NCBI GenBank assembly: GCA_007126865.1
Contig: SLAN01000308.1
Location: 1-6,958, forward strand
Source: Spirochaetales bacterium
GTDB taxonomy: Bacteria > Spirochaetota > Spirochaetia > DSM-27196 > SKKC01
Direction of reading: 5' to 3'
Length of the DNA stretch: 6,958 nt
A program made the translations under genes and the position numbers. The notes below the pieces were generated by a model that searched no databases, was not told the DNA's origin, and saw only the letters and a program-made list of their open reading frames with translations. This document shows, in pieces, positions 5,883-6,958 of the stretch. Position 1 is the first letter of the stretch. Each line of letters begins with the position of its first letter.

Positions 5883-6875
5883 ATGTGGCCGTTTAGAACT
5901 GTACGGATTCTCAGTATCGACGGCGGCGGTATCCGCGGGCTGATTCCGGCGCTCGTGTTGCGCGAGCTCGCCTCGCGCATGCAGGCGGCCGGACGGGCGC
6001 GCCCGTTGCACGAGTGCTTCGATCTGATCGCCGGCACGAGCACCGGGGCGCTGATCGCGCTCGGGCTGACGCTTCCGGCGGAGAACGGGAGAGATACCGC
6101 GCTTTCCATAGAAGATATCGTGGCGATGTACCGCGACGACGGGCAGCGCATCTTCCCACCATGGAAGTTCCGTGCGCTTCACAGTATCGCGCACATGTTC
6201 AGCGAGAAGTACGATATCGAGAACTTCGATGAATTCCTCGGTCCGGTCTTCGCCAAAGCAACGCTGCAGGATGCGTTGAGCGATCTGCTGATCACCAGCT
6301 TCGATATCGAGCGCAATACATCATTCTTTTTCAAGAAGCGGGCCGCACGAACCGACGATACGAACTTCCTCATGAACGATGTGGCGAAGGCCGCGGCCGC
6401 CGCTCCGAGCTATTTCGAGCCGGCGATAATCGCCGAGCACAATAACCCGGAGAACACCTTCTGCCTGATCGATGGCGGGGTCTATGCGAACAACCCGGCG
6501 ATGTGTGCCTACATCGAAACCCGGAAGCTCTACCCGAATGCGTGGCGCTACGAGATCGTCAGCGTCGGCACCGGCAAGCCGTCGGCCCACCTGAGCCGCG
6601 ACGAGATCGTCTCATGGGGCTTCGGCGACTGGATCAGCCCGCTTCGCGGCGCGCCGCTTTTCGGAGTTATGTCGGCGGGACAATCAGAGGCGGTCGACTA
6701 CCAGCTCGGAAAGCTGCGCGGCGTCGACTACTATCGCGTGAACGGAGCGTTCGAAGGAGAGCCGCCGGAAATCGACGATGCGAGCAAAGAGAACATCGCG
6801 CGTCTGAGCGCGGCCGCCGGGCGCATTATCGAGGAGAACGACCGGGTGTTGACGAGGCTCGCGCGACGGTTGTAG
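5883..6875 (+). CDS. Patatin-like phospholipase / acyl hydrolase
   Basis: All patatin hallmarks are present in this 330-residue protein. The oxyanion-hole loop is DGGGIRG (13-19), the nucleophile elbow is GTSTG with catalytic S53, and the dyad aspartate is D197 in DGGVYANNP. AAAAPSYFEP (171-180), ahead of the aspartate, is also typical. The family cleaves acyl esters of phospholipids and related lipids using the Ser-Asp dyad. There is no signal peptide or membrane segment, so it should be cytoplasmic and reach the inner face of the membrane. The start at 5883 follows GAGGAAG (5873-5879), 21 bases after the SDR-like stop, so translation is probably coupled within one transcript. It resembles the soluble bacterial group that includes phage-defence effectors of the CapV type, but no cyclase, ubiquitin-like or sensor gene is visible, so a lipid-turnover role is the safer reading. 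Confidence 0.93.
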   Translation: MWPFRTVRILSIDGGGIRGLIPALVLRELASRMQAAGRARPLHECFDLIAGTSTGALIALGLTLPAENGRDTALSIEDIVAMYRDDGQRIFPPWKFRALHSIAHMFSEKYDIENFDEFLGPVFAKATLQDALSDLLITSFDIERNTSFFFKKRAARTDDTNFLMNDVAKAAAAAPSYFEPAIIAEHNNPENTFCLIDGGVYANNPAMCAYIETRKLYPNAWRYEIVSVGTGKPSAHLSRDEIVSWGFGDWISPLRGAPLFGVMSAGQSEAVDYQLGKLRGVDYYRVNGAFEGEPPEIDDASKENIARLSAAAGRIIEENDRVLTRLARRL

Positions 6876-6889
6876 CCGGTGGTTACCGG
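6876..6889. terminator. Short hairpin between convergent stops
   Basis: CCGGT (6876-6880) and ACCGG (6885-6889) form a perfect 5-base stem with a 4-base loop immediately after the patatin stop, overlapping the stop codon of the convergent gene. It could act on both transcripts. No T-run is present on either side, so its strength as a terminator is doubtful. Confidence 0.35.
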
Positions 6890-6958
6890 ACCACTCTGCG
6901 TTCGATGGAGACCGCCGCGATAGTCACATCACCCGGATCAATCATCGCATTGATAAGC
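6883..6958 (-). CDS. C-terminal end of an unidentified protein, cut by window edge
   Basis: On the minus strand the frame entering at the window edge is open for 24 codons and ends at TAA (6883-6885), only seven bases from the patatin stop. The visible peptide includes MIDPGDVTIAAVSIERR, with a plausible turn (DPGD) followed by a beta strand and a basic tail. The codon pattern looks coding and the stop-to-stop packing of convergent genes is common, but 24 residues are too few to assign a family. Confidence 0.5.
   Translation of the reverse strand, partial: LINAMIDPGDVTIAAVSIERRVVR

Noticed and set aside
5076..6194. Long open frame on the minus strand opposite the SDR and patatin genes
   Set aside because: Its peptide is Arg/His-rich and domain-free, and it is antisense to two genes with clear motifs. 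Open antisense frames are common in GC-rich DNA.
5883..6875. Patatin effector of a CBASS-type anti-phage system
   Set aside because: The lipase motifs would fit, but there is no nucleotidyltransferase, ubiquitin-like or HORMA/TRIP13 gene beside it, and the upstream partner is an SDR-fold protein.

Overview
The window comes from a moderately GC-rich bacterium with short intergenic gaps and no mobile-element, CRISPR or stable-RNA signals that I can see. The most telling trait is the composition of the three exported lipoproteins. Beyond the lipidated cysteine they are full of Asp and Glu, have no other cysteine and are nearly free of lysine: none in one, one in another, two in the third. The cytoplasmic proteins next to them have ordinary lysine content. 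This is the pattern expected of a bacterium from saline or alkaline water that protects its cytoplasm with compatible solutes. A halophilic spirochaete-like organism would fit, but that assignment is inference and the sequence contains no phylogenetic marker.

Left half, minus strand (1-3450): first in the direction of transcription is a lipoprotein with a beta-sandwich-like N-terminal domain and a beta-propeller-like remainder (2122-3450). Its tandem paralogue follows (648-1970). Last is the N-terminal 191 residues of a protein-kinase-fold protein that runs off the window (1-575). The two lipoproteins share their leader with an identically placed ribosome binding site, most of the N-terminal domain, and a short block after each stop codon, so the duplicated unit was larger than the reading frame.

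Middle (3451-3787): a 337-base gap between divergent lipoprotein genes. Part of it (3565-3732) can be read on the minus strand as the C-terminal end of an unidentified protein with no normal start, possibly a gene remnant.

Right half, plus strand (3788-6875): an acidic WG-repeat lipoprotein, then a 271-base gap with several repeats and a strong dyad, then a two-gene unit. That unit is a short-chain dehydrogenase/reductase-fold protein that has lost its catalytic Ser, Tyr and Lys, followed 21 bases later by a patatin-like phospholipase with an intact Ser-Asp dyad. The last 76 bases hold the C-terminus of a convergent minus-strand gene.

The likely themes are cell-envelope surface proteins on the left and a lipid-acting unit on the right. 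The best candidates for something new are the active-site-less SDR paired with a patatin lipase, and the duplicated acidic propeller lipoproteins.
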